Below are positions 23,751-31,978 of a DNA stretch of 64,000 nt, one piece after another. The DNA is from Chloroflexota bacterium. GTDB lineage: Bacteria; Chloroflexota; JAHJIN01. The position numbers were made by a program, and so were the translations under genes. The notes beneath the pieces are model-generated. The model was not told the origin of the DNA. It ran no database searches and worked only from the letters and a program-made list of their open reading frames with translations. Where the stretch lies: assembly GCA_018823415.1 (NCBI GenBank), contig JAHJIN010000431.1:1-64000 (forward strand), read 5' to 3'. Positions within the stretch are counted from its first letter, which is position 1, and every line of letters starts with the position of its first letter.

Positions 23751-24002
23751 AACAAAAACGCCTCCCGTCCGTTGGGACGAGAGGCGTGCCTCACGTGGTT
23801 CCACCCAGCTTTGGTTGGCGAACTTGCCAACCCTCGTGGTGACCGGTAACGGGGTCTACCGGGCCGCCATACTTACCCTGTGGGTACTACCCCGTGGGGT
23901 TCCGGCGACCGGCTCGGCGGTGGTTTTCACAGGTGTTGGGGCCAGCAGGGCTTGCAGCCGATGACCCTGCCTCTCTGGTGCCGTTTACCCGGTACTCGTC
24001 CG
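23751..24002 (-). promoter_or_regulatory. T-box riboswitch controlling thrS
   Basis: On the minus strand the leader contains the stem I features AGAGAGGCAGGG...GCTGCAAGCCCTG, a candidate specifier ACC (Thr) in GTGAAAACCACC, and the conserved T-box core GGGTGGAACCACG (23793-23806). Immediately after it comes a terminator hairpin (23759-23786, CGCCTCTCGTCC paired with GGACGGGAGGCG) followed by GTTTTTGTTT. Uncharged tRNA-Thr would pair with the specifier and the UGGAACC bulge to favour the antiterminator and thus thrS expression. The exact stem I pairing and specifier were read by eye. Confidence 0.9.
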
Positions 24003-24026
24003 CGTCCAGGCTGTTCGAGATGTAAT

Positions 24027-24103
24027 TGGTGGGCGAGATAGGACTCGAACCTACGACCTCAGCGATGTCAACGCTGCGCTCTAACCATCTGAGCTACCCG
24101 CCC
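24027..24103 (-). tRNA. tRNA-Val(GAC)
   Basis: Full cloverleaf on the minus strand: acceptor GGGCGGG/CTCGCCC, D arm GCTC...GAGC, anticodon stem CAGCG/CGCTG with loop TTGACAT (anticodon GAC), T arm GTAGG-TTCGAGT-CCTAT, discriminator A and encoded CCA (24027-24029). It reads directly into the thrS T-box leader 24 bases later. Confidence 0.97.
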
Positions 24104-24111
24104 GTGCCTTG

Positions 24112-24141
24112 ATTATACCACACAGAGGGGCTGATGCGCAA
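24112..24141 (-). promoter_or_regulatory. Promoter of tRNA-Val (and possibly thrS)
   Basis: Minus strand TTGCGC (24136-24141), 18 bases, TATAAT (24112-24117), eight bases before the tRNA 5' end. Confidence 0.65.
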
Positions 24142-24158
24142 CCCCTCATCGTCACTGG

Positions 24159-24287
24159 TCACTCGGCAACCAGCACCATAGGCTCGCCGCAGCACACCAA
24201 TTCGCCGCCGCCAACCTCCTGAACCACAACCACATTACCGCAAATCTCACAGCGATATACCTCGCCAACAGCCTTGACCTGAGACAT
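24159..24287 (-). CDS. Desulforedoxin-like protein (Fe(Cys)4 domain)
   Basis: 42 residues: [28 protein letters not shown] and [14 protein letters not shown]. This is the desulforedoxin domain, as in the N-terminal part of desulfoferrodoxin, with the four iron ligands from CxxC and a CC pair. It stands alone here, without the superoxide reductase domain. GGAGGG lies before the ATG at 24287; a longer frame has no support. Likely a small redox or oxidative-stress protein. Confidence 0.9.
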   Translation of the reverse strand: MSQVKAVGEVYRCEICGNVVVVQEVGGGELVCCGEPMVLVAE

Positions 24288-24327
24288 GGGACCCTCCTTT
24301 TGCTTAAAGCTACCTCTGTCATCGGAC

Positions 24328-25845
24328 CTAATACGCCCCGGCCGCGGTAAGCACGGCTGGCAGCGTGCGCAGGATAATGGTAAAGTCCAACCGCAATGAC
24401 CAGTTCTCAATATAGTAAATATCCAGCATCACCATCTCGTCAAAGGGGACGTCGCTGCGGCCGCTCACGGCCCACAGGCTGGTCATCCCCGGCAATACCT
24501 CGAGCCGCTTCTTGTGCCACTCTTCATACTGGGCCACCTCGTGCGGCAGCGGGGGTCGCGGACCGACCAGGCTCATCTGCCCCAGCAGCACGTTGATCAC
24601 CTGCGGGATTTCGTCGATGCTGAATCGACGGACCCATCTGCCAACCCGGGTCACGCGGGGGTCATCGCGAACCTTGAACAACGGTCCGGTGGCTTCGTTG
24701 AGTTCGGTCAGCAGCGCGAGTTCGGCCTCTGCGCCCTGGCGCATGGTGCGATATTTGAACACGTTAAAGGGCCGGCCGTCTTTGCCGATGCGAACCTGGC
24801 GAAACAGGGCCGGCCCCGGCGAATCGATCTTGATGAGCAGGCCAATGGTCACCAGGATGGGCGACAGCAGCAGCAGCCCCAGGCTGGATACCAGGATGTC
24901 GATCAACCGCTTGACCGCCAGACCCCACCAGGGAATGGTCGCATCTTTGACGGCGATCAGGGGGATGCCGTCGATATCGTCCACCCCTACCTGGCTCAGG
25001 CTCATCTGGAATATGTCGGGCACCAACTTGAAGCGCACGCGCTCGCGTTCGCACGCCTGCATGATGGTCATGATCTTGCGGTGCGAGATCCAGGGCAGCG
25101 TGACAATGACCATGTCAATGCCTTGCTCCTGCACCACGCGGGCGGTATCATAGGTGGAACCCAGAGCACGGAACCGGCCCAGGTCGGTGGTAAACTTTTC
25201 CGGGTCATCGTCCACAAAGCCAATGACCTGGTAGCCCAGGTCTGGCCGGGCGATGGCGGTGCGCATCACGGCCCGGCCCACTTCGCCGGCCCCCACTACC
25301 AGCGTGCGCGTCATGCCCACGCCGCGCCGGCGGAGCTGGCCCCGAATCACCGCGCCGATGAGACGCGCTCCGGCCAATAAGATCACCGTGAGCACGCCGG
25401 TATAGACAAAGATCAGCCGCGAGTAGAAAAAGGGTTGGGCCATAAAGACCACAATGACCATCACGGCAATGGCAAAAAAGGTGCCTTTGGCGATGGTGTA
25501 CACGTCTTCAAACCACGAATTGGGCCGGCGGCGGTCATAGAGGCCCTCCAGGCCAAACACGATGAGCAGGATGGCCGTGAGGGATACTTCTTGCAGCGGG
25601 TACGCACTGAAGGGGATATAGTTCTCGGCGGCCATCTCGCGGATGAGGTGCAGTTCGTAACGCGCATAATAGGCCACAGCAAAGGCGACGTTGATGAGCA
25701 CCGCATCGGCGATGATCAGTGACGTGGTAGCCAGCCAGGGATAGGAGCGCCGTATCGCCCGCAGGATGCCGCCCGTGGCTGGGGCTGGCGGAGATGGTGC
25801 AAGGCCGAGGGCAGCAGGATTGTGGTCGGCTGGGGCTTCGCCCAT
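24328..25845 (-). CDS. Undecaprenyl-phosphate sugar phosphotransferase (polyisoprenyl-phosphate hexose-1-phosphate transferase)
   Basis: 505 residues. Four N-terminal membrane helices, a Rossmann-like CoA-binding-type domain ([29 protein letters not shown]), a further hydrophobic re-entrant helix and the bacterial sugar transferase domain: [74 protein letters not shown] and [17 protein letters not shown]. It starts glycan synthesis by moving a sugar-1-phosphate to undecaprenyl phosphate; Asp-Glu of SIDEIPQ is the catalytic pair. Start ATG 25845 has TGGAG ahead; a longer TTG form is less likely. Confidence 0.93.
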   Translation of the reverse strand: MGEAPADHNPAALGLAPSPPAPATGGILRAIRRSYPWLATTSLIIADAVLINVAFAVAYYARYELHLIREMAAENYIPFSAYPLQEVSLTAILLIVFGLEGLYDRRRPNSWFEDVYTIAKGTFFAIAVMVIVVFMAQPFFYSRLIFVYTGVLTVILLAGARLIGAVIRGQLRRRGVGMTRTLVVGAGEVGRAVMRTAIARPDLGYQVIGFVDDDPEKFTTDLGRFRALGSTYDTARVVQEQGIDMVIVTLPWISHRKIMTIMQACERERVRFKLVPDIFQMSLSQVGVDDIDGIPLIAVKDATIPWWGLAVKRLIDILVSSLGLLLLSPILVTIGLLIKIDSPGPALFRQVRIGKDGRPFNVFKYRTMRQGAEAELALLTELNEATGPLFKVRDDPRVTRVGRWVRRFSIDEIPQVINVLLGQMSLVGPRPPLPHEVAQYEEWHKKRLEVLPGMTSLWAVSGRSDVPFDEMVMLDIYYIENWSLRLDFTIILRTLPAVLTAAGAY

Positions 25846-25934
25846 GACGCTTCTCCAGGACTGACCGGCGTGGGCCAACCACGCCGACGGATCCGTATAC
25901 CGATTTCAATCTTACTCTATTTCGCCGGCTTTGT

Positions 25935-27056
25935 CTAGGGGTTGGCGGGCGCACCGGCGATAGCGCGATAAACGTCCACCGTTGCGGCGGCCACGCGGGC
26001 CTGGGTATAGTGGACCAGCACACGCTGGCGACCGGCTCGGCCCAACGCAGCGCACAAGGCCGGGTCGGCGGCCAATCGCGCCAACTGGTCGCGCCAGGCA
26101 CTAGCGTCTCCTTCAGGGGCGATGAGGCCGCCATCGCCGATGACGTGGGGGATCTCGCCGGAATCGGAGCCCAGCACTGGCACCCCGCAACTCATGGCTT
26201 CGATGAGGATGCGCCCGAATTGCTCTTTCCAATTGGGCCGGGTGAGGCTGGGCAGCACCACCACGTCCATCTGGCGCAGGTACACCGGCATCTGCGCCGA
26301 GGGCACGCCGCGATTGAACGTGACCCGGTCTGCCCACCCGGCCTGGGCCACGCGAGCCTCCAGCGTGAGGCGCAGCGGCCCATCGCCCACCAGGTGCAGG
26401 TGCCAGGGTGCCTCCAGCCCGGCCAGCGCGTCCAGCAGCACCAGCAGCCCTTTTTGCTCCACCAACCGGCCAAAAAAGCCGATCAGAACCCCGTTTTCTC
26501 GGAGAAAACGGGGTTCTTCTCCTGGACAGAACACGGCCGGGTCCACGCCCATCTGGGCAAACACGGCCACCGGCCCGGCATAGCCCTTGGCGCGCAGCAC
26601 CTCGACCGATTCGGCATTGGCGGCCAGGGCATAGGCCGCCTGGCGGTAGACGACCTGCTCGAACCAGCGAAACGGCGCCGGGTAGACCCGGTGAATGTTC
26701 TGCCAGGTGACAAAGAGGGGCCGGGCGCCCACGCGGTGCCCGGCCCGCAGCGCCAGCCAGGTCGCCAGGTTGTACGCTTCTTCGTCGATGTGCAGCACAT
26801 CGGGCTGTAAGGCCCGCAGGCGCGCGCCCAGGCCCCGATAAAAGTAGGTATGAAAGTGCCCGTTGCGGGCGATGGGCAGCACGTCCAGGCGATAGCCCTG
26901 GGTGTGGCTACGTTCCAGGTCCAGCCGGCGCACCTCTTCTTGCCAATATGGCGGCACGATCACGGTGAGGTCCACGTCGGGATGCGCGGCAATCTCTTCC
27001 AGCTTGCGCTGGTAGGCGCCCACGACGACCATTTTGGAGAGCATGACGACGCGCAT
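25935..27056 (-). CDS. Glycosyltransferase, GT4-type
   Basis: 373 residues. N-terminal MRVVMLSKMVVVGAYQRKLEEIAAHPDV, then the GT-B C-terminal domain with IGFFGRLVEQKGLLVLLDAL, LHLVGDGPLR and FGRILIEAMSCGVPVLGSDSGEIPHVIGDGGLI, the last containing the nucleotide-sugar-binding ExxxxG pattern (EAMSCG). Just before IGFFGRL lies PGEEPRFLRENGVL, encoded by a perfect palindrome at 26487-26517, which looks like an inserted repeat. Start ATG 27056. Acts downstream of the neighbouring phosphotransferase in glycan assembly, or in glycolipid synthesis; acceptor unknown. Confidence 0.9.
   Translation of the reverse strand: MRVVMLSKMVVVGAYQRKLEEIAAHPDVDLTVIVPPYWQEEVRRLDLERSHTQGYRLDVLPIARNGHFHTYFYRGLGARLRALQPDVLHIDEEAYNLATWLALRAGHRVGARPLFVTWQNIHRVYPAPFRWFEQVVYRQAAYALAANAESVEVLRAKGYAGPVAVFAQMGVDPAVFCPGEEPRFLRENGVLIGFFGRLVEQKGLLVLLDALAGLEAPWHLHLVGDGPLRLTLEARVAQAGWADRVTFNRGVPSAQMPVYLRQMDVVVLPSLTRPNWKEQFGRILIEAMSCGVPVLGSDSGEIPHVIGDGGLIAPEGDASAWRDQLARLAADPALCAALGRAGRQRVLVHYTQARVAAATVDVYRAIAGAPANP
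26487..26517. repeat. Palindromic repeat inside the GT4 gene
   Basis: GAACCCCGTTTTCTC, a G, then GAGAAAACGGGGTTC: a 15-base perfect inverted repeat with a one-base centre. It is translated in frame as GEEPRFLRENGVL. Its arms resemble the terminator hairpin at 21757-21790. Confidence 0.75.
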
Positions 27057-27075
27057 GACAGGAGCCTCGCGGTCA

Positions 27076-27112
27076 CATACAACCCGGCGCCACAGCGGCG
27101 CCGGGTTGTATG
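27076..27112. repeat. Long perfect palindrome between acyl-CoA dehydrogenase and GT4 genes
   Basis: Arms of 16 bases (CATACAACCCGGCGCC and its complement) with a five-base loop ACAGC. There is no T run on either side, so it is a REP-like hairpin or transcript stabiliser rather than a clear terminator. Confidence 0.75.
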
Positions 27113-27130
27113 CATTCGACTGACAGGGGC

Positions 27131-28270
27131 TTATCGCAACAACTGCCCGGCGATGACCAGGCGCTGCACTTCGCTGGTGCCTTCGTACAGTTCGGTGATC
27201 TTGGCGTCGCGGTAGTAACGCTCCAGCGGGTATTCCTTCATATAGCCATAGCCACCGTGGATCTGGATGCCCCGGTTCGTCACCCACACCGCCGTCTCGG
27301 ATGCGAACAATTTGGCCATGCTGGCCTCCTTGCTGTAGCGCTCGCCGCTGTCCTTTTTGAGGGCCGCGCTGTAGGTGAGAAGTCGTGCCGCCTCGATCTG
27401 GGTAGCCATGTCCGCCAGCATCCACTGGATGGCCTGGAACTGGCCGATGGGCTTGCCAAACTGTTCGCGGGTCTTGGCGTATTCGACGGAGGCATCCAGC
27501 GCCGCCTGCGCGATGCCGACGGCCTGGGCCGCGACACCGATGCGCCCAGCGTCCAGCACAGTCATGGCGATCTTGAAGCCCTGGCCTTCTTCGCCCAGGC
27601 GATTCGCTACCGGCACCCGGCAGTCCTCAAAGATGAGCTCGCAGGTGTTTGACGCCCGGATGCCCATCTTGTGCTCTTCTTTGCCCACCGAAAAGCCCGG
27701 CGTGCCCTTTTCCACAATAAAGGCGGTGATCCCCCGGGTACCTTTTTCCTTGTCGGTCATGGCAAACAAGATGACCACATCGGCAAAGCCGCCACTGGTG
27801 ATAAAGTGTTTGGAGCCGGTGATGACATAGTCGTCGCCGTCCCGAACGGCCACGGTACGCTGGGCGGCGGAATCGGACCCGGCGCCGGGCTCGGTCAGGG
27901 CAAAGGCCCCGATCCACTCACCAGACGTCAGGCGGGGCAGATACTTTTGCCGCTGCTCTTCCGTGCCGAATTTCTGTGGGCCATAGTTCACCAGGCTGTT
28001 TTGCACGGCCATCACTATGGCGGTGGACGCGCAGGCCCTGGAGATCTCTTCCAGGGCGATGACATAGCTCACCGTGTCAGCCCCCACGCCGCCGTATTCT
28101 TCTGGCGCAGTCAGTCCCAAAAAGCCCAACTCGGCCATACGCCGGATGTTGTCGAACGGGACCTCGCCCTTTTCGTCCATCTCGGCTGCCACGGGTGCCA
28201 CGTACTTGACCGCAAAGTCCCGGGCCATCTTCTGGATCATTTTCTGTTCTTCGGTCAGTTGCAGATTCAT
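27131..28270 (-). CDS. Acyl-CoA dehydrogenase
   Basis: 379 residues, standard length. MNLQLTEEQKMIQKMARDFAVKYVAP at the N-terminus, FAD-binding ALTEPGAGSDSAAQRTVA and ITGSKHFITSGGFADVVILFA, RIGVAAQAVGIAQAALDASVEYAKTREQFGKPI, and C-terminal IQIHGGYGYMKEYPLERYYRDAKITELYEGTSEVQR with the catalytic Glu of YEGTSE. Oxidises short- or medium-chain acyl-CoA to enoyl-CoA, passing electrons to ETF. GGAGG precedes the ATG at 28270. It lies directly downstream of the 3-hydroxyacyl-CoA dehydrogenase, so the pair forms part of a beta-oxidation or butyrate-type pathway. Confidence 0.96.
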   Translation of the reverse strand: MNLQLTEEQKMIQKMARDFAVKYVAPVAAEMDEKGEVPFDNIRRMAELGFLGLTAPEEYGGVGADTVSYVIALEEISRACASTAIVMAVQNSLVNYGPQKFGTEEQRQKYLPRLTSGEWIGAFALTEPGAGSDSAAQRTVAVRDGDDYVITGSKHFITSGGFADVVILFAMTDKEKGTRGITAFIVEKGTPGFSVGKEEHKMGIRASNTCELIFEDCRVPVANRLGEEGQGFKIAMTVLDAGRIGVAAQAVGIAQAALDASVEYAKTREQFGKPIGQFQAIQWMLADMATQIEAARLLTYSAALKKDSGERYSKEASMAKLFASETAVWVTNRGIQIHGGYGYMKEYPLERYYRDAKITELYEGTSEVQRLVIAGQLLR

Positions 28271-28304
28271 GTATGCCTCCTTGTGTCCCACAGATTGCAA
28301 ATGG

Positions 28305-29159
28305 CTATTTGCCGTAATCGTAAAATCCGCGACCGCTCTTGCGGCCCAAATAACCGGCCAGCACCATGCGGCGCAGCAACGGCGGCGCGGCGAATTTGGG
28401 GTCCTTGAACTCGTCGAACATGGCATCAGCGATGAACAGGGTCGTGTCCAGCCCCACAAAATCCAGCAGCGTAAGCGGTCCCATGGGATGATTTAGCCCC
28501 AGCTTGATGGCCGTGTCGATGTCCTCTTTGGTCGCCAAATCGTTCTCTACCATGCGCACGGCGTCCAGGATATAGGGGATGAGCAACAAGTTCACGATAA
28601 ACCCCGGCGTATCCTTGGCCGTTACCATGGTCTTGCCCAGCGACGCGCCGAACTCGCGGGCGGTGGTCATCGTCTCGTCACTGGTGAGGATGGTGCGCAC
28701 GAATTCGAGCAGGGGCATAACCGGGACCGGGTTGAAAAAGTGCATCCCCAGCATCTTGTCACCCCGTTTCGTGACCGAGGCCATCTCGGTGACGCACAGC
28801 GACGAGGTGTTGGACGCGAGTATGGCATGGGGCGCCAGCAGCCCATCCAGTTCGGCAAAGATTTGCTTTTTCAGGTCCATGTTCTCGATGGCGGCTTCGA
28901 TGACCAGGTCACAACCGGCCAGGTCCTTGATGTCCGTGGTGCCGTGGATGCGCGCCCACGCAGCGTCACGCTCCTCGGCCGGCATCTTGCCCTTGTCTAC
29001 CGCCCGGCCCATCGATTTTTGGATGCGCGCCAGGCCTCCGTTCAGAAATTCCTGGTTGATCTCGCGCACGGTGACGTCATAGCCGGCCCGGGCGCACGTT
29101 TCCACAATGCCCGACCCCATCAGGCCACAACCCACCACGCCCACCTTGCGAATCTCCAT
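28305..29159 (-). CDS. 3-hydroxyacyl-CoA (3-hydroxybutyryl-CoA) dehydrogenase
   Basis: 284 residues, the size of single-function HBD enzymes. N-terminal NAD-binding VGVVGCGLMGSGIVETCARAGYDVTV, then LVIEAAIENMDLKKQIFAELD, ASNTSSLCVTEMASVT, GMHFFNPVPVMPLLEFV with the catalytic His, DTPGFIVNLLLIPYILDA, and C-terminal GLNHPMGPLTLLDFVGLDT and GRKSGRGFYDYGK. Interconverts 3-hydroxyacyl-CoA and 3-ketoacyl-CoA with NAD(H). GGAGG precedes the ATG at 29159. First gene of the two-gene acyl-CoA unit. Confidence 0.96.
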   Translation of the reverse strand: MEIRKVGVVGCGLMGSGIVETCARAGYDVTVREINQEFLNGGLARIQKSMGRAVDKGKMPAEERDAAWARIHGTTDIKDLAGCDLVIEAAIENMDLKKQIFAELDGLLAPHAILASNTSSLCVTEMASVTKRGDKMLGMHFFNPVPVMPLLEFVRTILTSDETMTTAREFGASLGKTMVTAKDTPGFIVNLLLIPYILDAVRMVENDLATKEDIDTAIKLGLNHPMGPLTLLDFVGLDTTLFIADAMFDEFKDPKFAAPPLLRRMVLAGYLGRKSGRGFYDYGK

Positions 29160-29268
29160 TGCGTACCTCCTCCACGAGTGTTATAGTGTCCATCCATTGG
29201 ACGCACGCCCATTATACACTACGGATGCCCGGGCTGACAAGTCCCGTTTATCGGCGCGGGCGCGGTGA

Positions 29269-29297
29269 TTGCCAAACCCCCGGCCCTGTGTTAAAAT
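29269..29297 (+). promoter_or_regulatory. Promoter of the DegT-fold gene
   Basis: TTGCCA (29269-29274), 17 bases, TAAAAT (29292-29297). It places transcription start near 29304 and so supports the downstream TTG start codon at 29335 for this gene. Confidence 0.65.
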
Positions 29298-29334
29298 ACA
29301 CCCGGCGAAGGACCTTGGAAACAGGAGCAAGACC

Positions 29335-30543
29335 TTGGGCAAGATCGGGGTGGGCACGGTGAGCGTGGGGCCAGAGGCAAAACGACTCATCAACGAGGCG
29401 TTGGACAAGAACCGCATCTCGCAGGGCCGGCTGGTGCGGCGGTTTGAGCGGCTTTTTGCGGCATATCACGGCCCGACGACGCACGCTGTGGCCGTCGGGA
29501 CCGGCACAGCCGCCGACACGCTGGCCCTGGCCGCACTGTATGACCGGGGCGCACAGCGCGGCGACGAGGTCGTCGTGCCGGCGCTCACGTTCATCGCCAC
29601 CGTCAACGCCGTGGTCCACGCCGGATTTGTACCCCGGTTCGTGGACGCCGACCCGCTGACCTGGCAGATAGACCCGGCGCAAGTGGCAGCGGTCATCACC
29701 GGGCGCACCCGGGCCATCCTGCCGGTGCATCTCTTTGGCAAGCCGGCCCCCATGGACGAACTGGTGGCCCTGGCCGCGCAACACGATCTGGCCGTGGTAG
29801 AAGACGCCGCCGAGGCCCACGGCGCGCGCTACCGGGGGCGCATTGTGGGCACGCTGGGCCTGATGGGCGCCTTTAGCTTTTACTCGGCCCACATCATCAC
29901 CACCGGCGAAGGCGGCGCCGTGATCACCACCGACGAGGACCTGGCCGGCATTTTGCGCAGCCTGCGCGCCCACGGCCGGGCCTGCAAGTGCGAGGTCTGT
30001 CGTCTCAACGTCTCGTCGGCCTATTGTCCGCTCCGCTTCCAGTACGGCGACGACGTGGACACGCGGTTCTTTTTCGAGCGGCTGGGCTATTCAGAAAAGA
30101 TGAACGAGCTGGAAGCGGCCCTGGGCATCGAGCAGATGGCCCGGCTGGACGACATCGTAGAAGCCCGGCGCGCCAACCTGTTCTACCTGAACGAGCAACT
30201 GGCCGAATGGGCCGAGTTCTTCCAGTTCTTGACCGAGGCCCCGCACGAGCGCCTCAGCCCGCTGGTCTATCCCCTGGTCATCCGGCCCGACGCGCCGTTT
30301 ACCAAGCGCCAGATCACCCAATACCTGGAGCACCACGACATTGACACGCGCCCCATGTTTGGCTCTATTCCCACGCAGCAGCCGGCCTATGCGTTCATGG
30401 GGCACCGGCTGGGCGATTTTCCCCACGCCGAGGCCGTGGGCGACCGGGGATTCTATGTGGGTGTGCACCAGGACCTGACCCGGGCCGACCTGGATACCAT
30501 CGTGGAGCGCATCAGCGAGTTTATCCGGCAATCGCTACGCTGA
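29335..30543 (+). CDS. DegT/DnrJ/EryC1-fold enzyme with His in place of the PLP Lys (3-dehydrase-like)
   Basis: 402 residues. Typical DegT blocks: GPEAKRLINEALDKNRISQG, VGTGTAADTLALAAL, DEVVVPALTFIATVNAVVHAGFVPRFVD, RAILPVHLFGKPAPMDEL, VVEDAAEAHGARYRGRIVGTLG. In the PLP loop the sequence is SFYSAHIITTGEGGAV, so residue 186, usually Lys, is His. This substitution is the mark of PMP-dependent sugar 3-dehydrases (ColD, and E1/RfbH). Cys217, Cys219, Cys222 and Cys231 lie close together, similar to the [2Fe-2S] ligands of E1 though with other spacing. It should then remove the 3-hydroxyl of a nucleotide-linked 4-keto-sugar rather than transaminate. Start: TTG 29335 with AGGAG eight bases before. 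Confidence 0.88.
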   Translation: MGKIGVGTVSVGPEAKRLINEALDKNRISQGRLVRRFERLFAAYHGPTTHAVAVGTGTAADTLALAALYDRGAQRGDEVVVPALTFIATVNAVVHAGFVPRFVDADPLTWQIDPAQVAAVITGRTRAILPVHLFGKPAPMDELVALAAQHDLAVVEDAAEAHGARYRGRIVGTLGLMGAFSFYSAHIITTGEGGAVITTDEDLAGILRSLRAHGRACKCEVCRLNVSSAYCPLRFQYGDDVDTRFFFERLGYSEKMNELEAALGIEQMARLDDIVEARRANLFYLNEQLAEWAEFFQFLTEAPHERLSPLVYPLVIRPDAPFTKRQITQYLEHHDIDTRPMFGSIPTQQPAYAFMGHRLGDFPHAEAVGDRGFYVGVHQDLTRADLDTIVERISEFIRQSLR

Positions 30544-30548
30544 GGCCA

Positions 30549-30581
30549 AGAAACCAGGTTTTTCCCAAAAACCTGGTTTCT
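30549..30581. repeat. Palindromic repeat (hairpin) between DegT and GT2 genes
   Basis: GAAACCAGGTTTTT, CCC, AAAAACCTGGTTTC: 14-base perfect arms. Such AAACCAGG-type hairpins recur in intergenic DNA of several filamentous bacteria. No T run follows, and the two genes may still be co-transcribed. Confidence 0.7.
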
Positions 30582-30599
30582 CCAACGAAAGGTAGCTAC

Positions 30600-31301
30600 A
30601 TGACCATCGCCATTGTGGTTCCGACGTACAACGAGCGCGATAATATCGGCCGGCTGGTGGAGGCGCTGCTGGGGCTGGGCCGAGACCTGCGCGTGATTAT
30701 CGTGGACGACAACTCGCCAGATGGCACCGGCCCGGCCGCCGACGAACTCGCCGCGCAGCACTCGGAGGTCCACGTCATCCACCGCGCCGGCAAGGGCGGC
30801 CGCGGCGCGGCGGTGCTGGCCGGCTTTCGCGAGGCATTGTCCACCAATGCCGACCTGTTCGTAGAGATGGACGCCGATTTCAGCCACGACCCGGCCGAGC
30901 TGTATCGCCTGCTGGACGCCGCCGCCGAGTACGACATGGTCATCGGCTCGCGGGACCTGCCGGGGAGCCGCATCGTCAACTGGCCCTGGCGCCGCACCGT
31001 CTTTCACTTTCTCGCCAACATCTATGCCCGGTTGGTGCTAGGCATCCCGGTGCGCGATTACACCAACGGCTACCGGCTCTACCATCGCCGGGTGCTGGAG
31101 GCGCTGGATTTCGACGCCATCCAGGCCACCGGGTACATTGTCCTCAGCGAGGTGCTGGTGCAGGTGCACCGGGCCGGGTTCCGCATCGGCGAGGTGCCCA
31201 CCACGTTTGTGAACCGGCGGCGCGGCGTCTCCAACGTCACGCCGGCCGAGATCACCGAGGCGTTCACCGGTGTGCTCAAGCTGCGGCGCCGGTACCGATG
31301 A
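30600..31301 (+). CDS. Dolichol-phosphate mannosyltransferase-like GT2 glycosyltransferase
   Basis: 233 residues, one GT-A domain without membrane helices. IAIVVPTYNERDNIGRLVEALL, VIIVDDNSPDGTG, HRAGKGGRGAAVLAGF, LFVEMDADFSHDPAELYRLL (DxD region), DMVIGSRDLPGSRIVNWPWRR, and RDYTNGYRLYHRRVLEAL match polyprenol-phosphate mannosyltransferases. It would make a polyprenyl-phosphate sugar, a donor for GT-C membrane enzymes such as those elsewhere in the window. The stop overlaps the next ATG by four bases. Confidence 0.93.
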   Translation: MTIAIVVPTYNERDNIGRLVEALLGLGRDLRVIIVDDNSPDGTGPAADELAAQHSEVHVIHRAGKGGRGAAVLAGFREALSTNADLFVEMDADFSHDPAELYRLLDAAAEYDMVIGSRDLPGSRIVNWPWRRTVFHFLANIYARLVLGIPVRDYTNGYRLYHRRVLEALDFDAIQATGYIVLSEVLVQVHRAGFRIGEVPTTFVNRRRGVSNVTPAEITEAFTGVLKLRRRYR

Positions 31302-31510
31302 GCGAGCCGGTGCAGGTAGAGTGCTACTCGGGCCACACGTATGCCCAGGAGCCCCGGGCCTTTGCCTGGCAGGGGCAGCGGCACGAGGTGGAAACCATCG
31401 AACGGGCCTGGCGCGAGCCGCGCGGGCCTGTTTTTTACGTGCGCACCGCCGATGGTCACCGGTTCACGCTGGCGTATGACGAGGCCGGGGACCGGTGGGT
31501 GATGATATAG
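31298..31510 (+). CDS. Small hypothetical protein coupled to the GT2 gene
   Basis: 70 residues: MSEPVQVECYSGHTYAQEPRAF and FAWQGQRHEVETIERAWREP, ending in TLAYDEAGDRWVMI. It looks like a compact beta-rich domain. The ATGA overlap with the upstream gene indicates coupled translation. No function recognised. Confidence 0.75.
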   Translation: MSEPVQVECYSGHTYAQEPRAFAWQGQRHEVETIERAWREPRGPVFYVRTADGHRFTLAYDEAGDRWVMI

Positions 31511-31546
31511 CCCGATGTCGTGCGATGGAATGGAGGTATGTCACAC

Positions 31547-31939
31547 ATGGAACGAGAAGTTACCTTCTATCTGGCCTCGGCGGACTCCAGTCCGGCTCTT
31601 GCACCAAGAAGATGCTTCTTTGAGGAAAGGCATGCTGCCATCGAAGAACGTGACGATTACCTTCGCATCCGAATCGAGCCACCAATCGTCGGTCAACCCT
31701 ATGGGTTAGGGGAGCACAATATAAACGATGTCATCCTGGCTACGCGGCACGCCGGCACAACGCTGCACCCGGTCAGCGAATGGCCGATGATGGTCTTTGT
31801 CTGCCGCATCATCAACGAGCAGATCAGGCATTCAGGCAAAGCATCAGCCAATGATCTGGAGATGATTCTTATAGGTGAACTTTACCGGACCTGGAACGAG
31901 GCCAACGAGAGTATAAGCCACGAGGAGAGGCATATATAG
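31547..31939 (+). CDS. Hypothetical protein
   Basis: 130 residues, no recognised family. Start chosen at ATG 31547 (MEREVTFYLASADSS) because GGAGG lies ten bases ahead; ATG 31538 would leave a one-base gap to the same site. The middle contains IRIEPPIVGQPYGLGEHNINDVILATRH and the C-terminus is acidic and helical (NDLEMILIGELYRTWNEANESIS). Codon use is less GC-rich than neighbours, suggesting later acquisition. Confidence 0.65.
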   Translation: MEREVTFYLASADSSPALAPRRCFFEERHAAIEERDDYLRIRIEPPIVGQPYGLGEHNINDVILATRHAGTTLHPVSEWPMMVFVCRIINEQIRHSGKASANDLEMILIGELYRTWNEANESISHEERHI

Positions 31940-31978
31940 CAGGTTGTTACTGGTGTTCGATGGAATTGAGGAGGATGT

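Noticed and set aside
27076-27112. Terminator of the acyl-CoA dehydrogenase gene
   Set aside because: The palindrome is perfect, but no T run follows on either strand; listed as a repeat instead.
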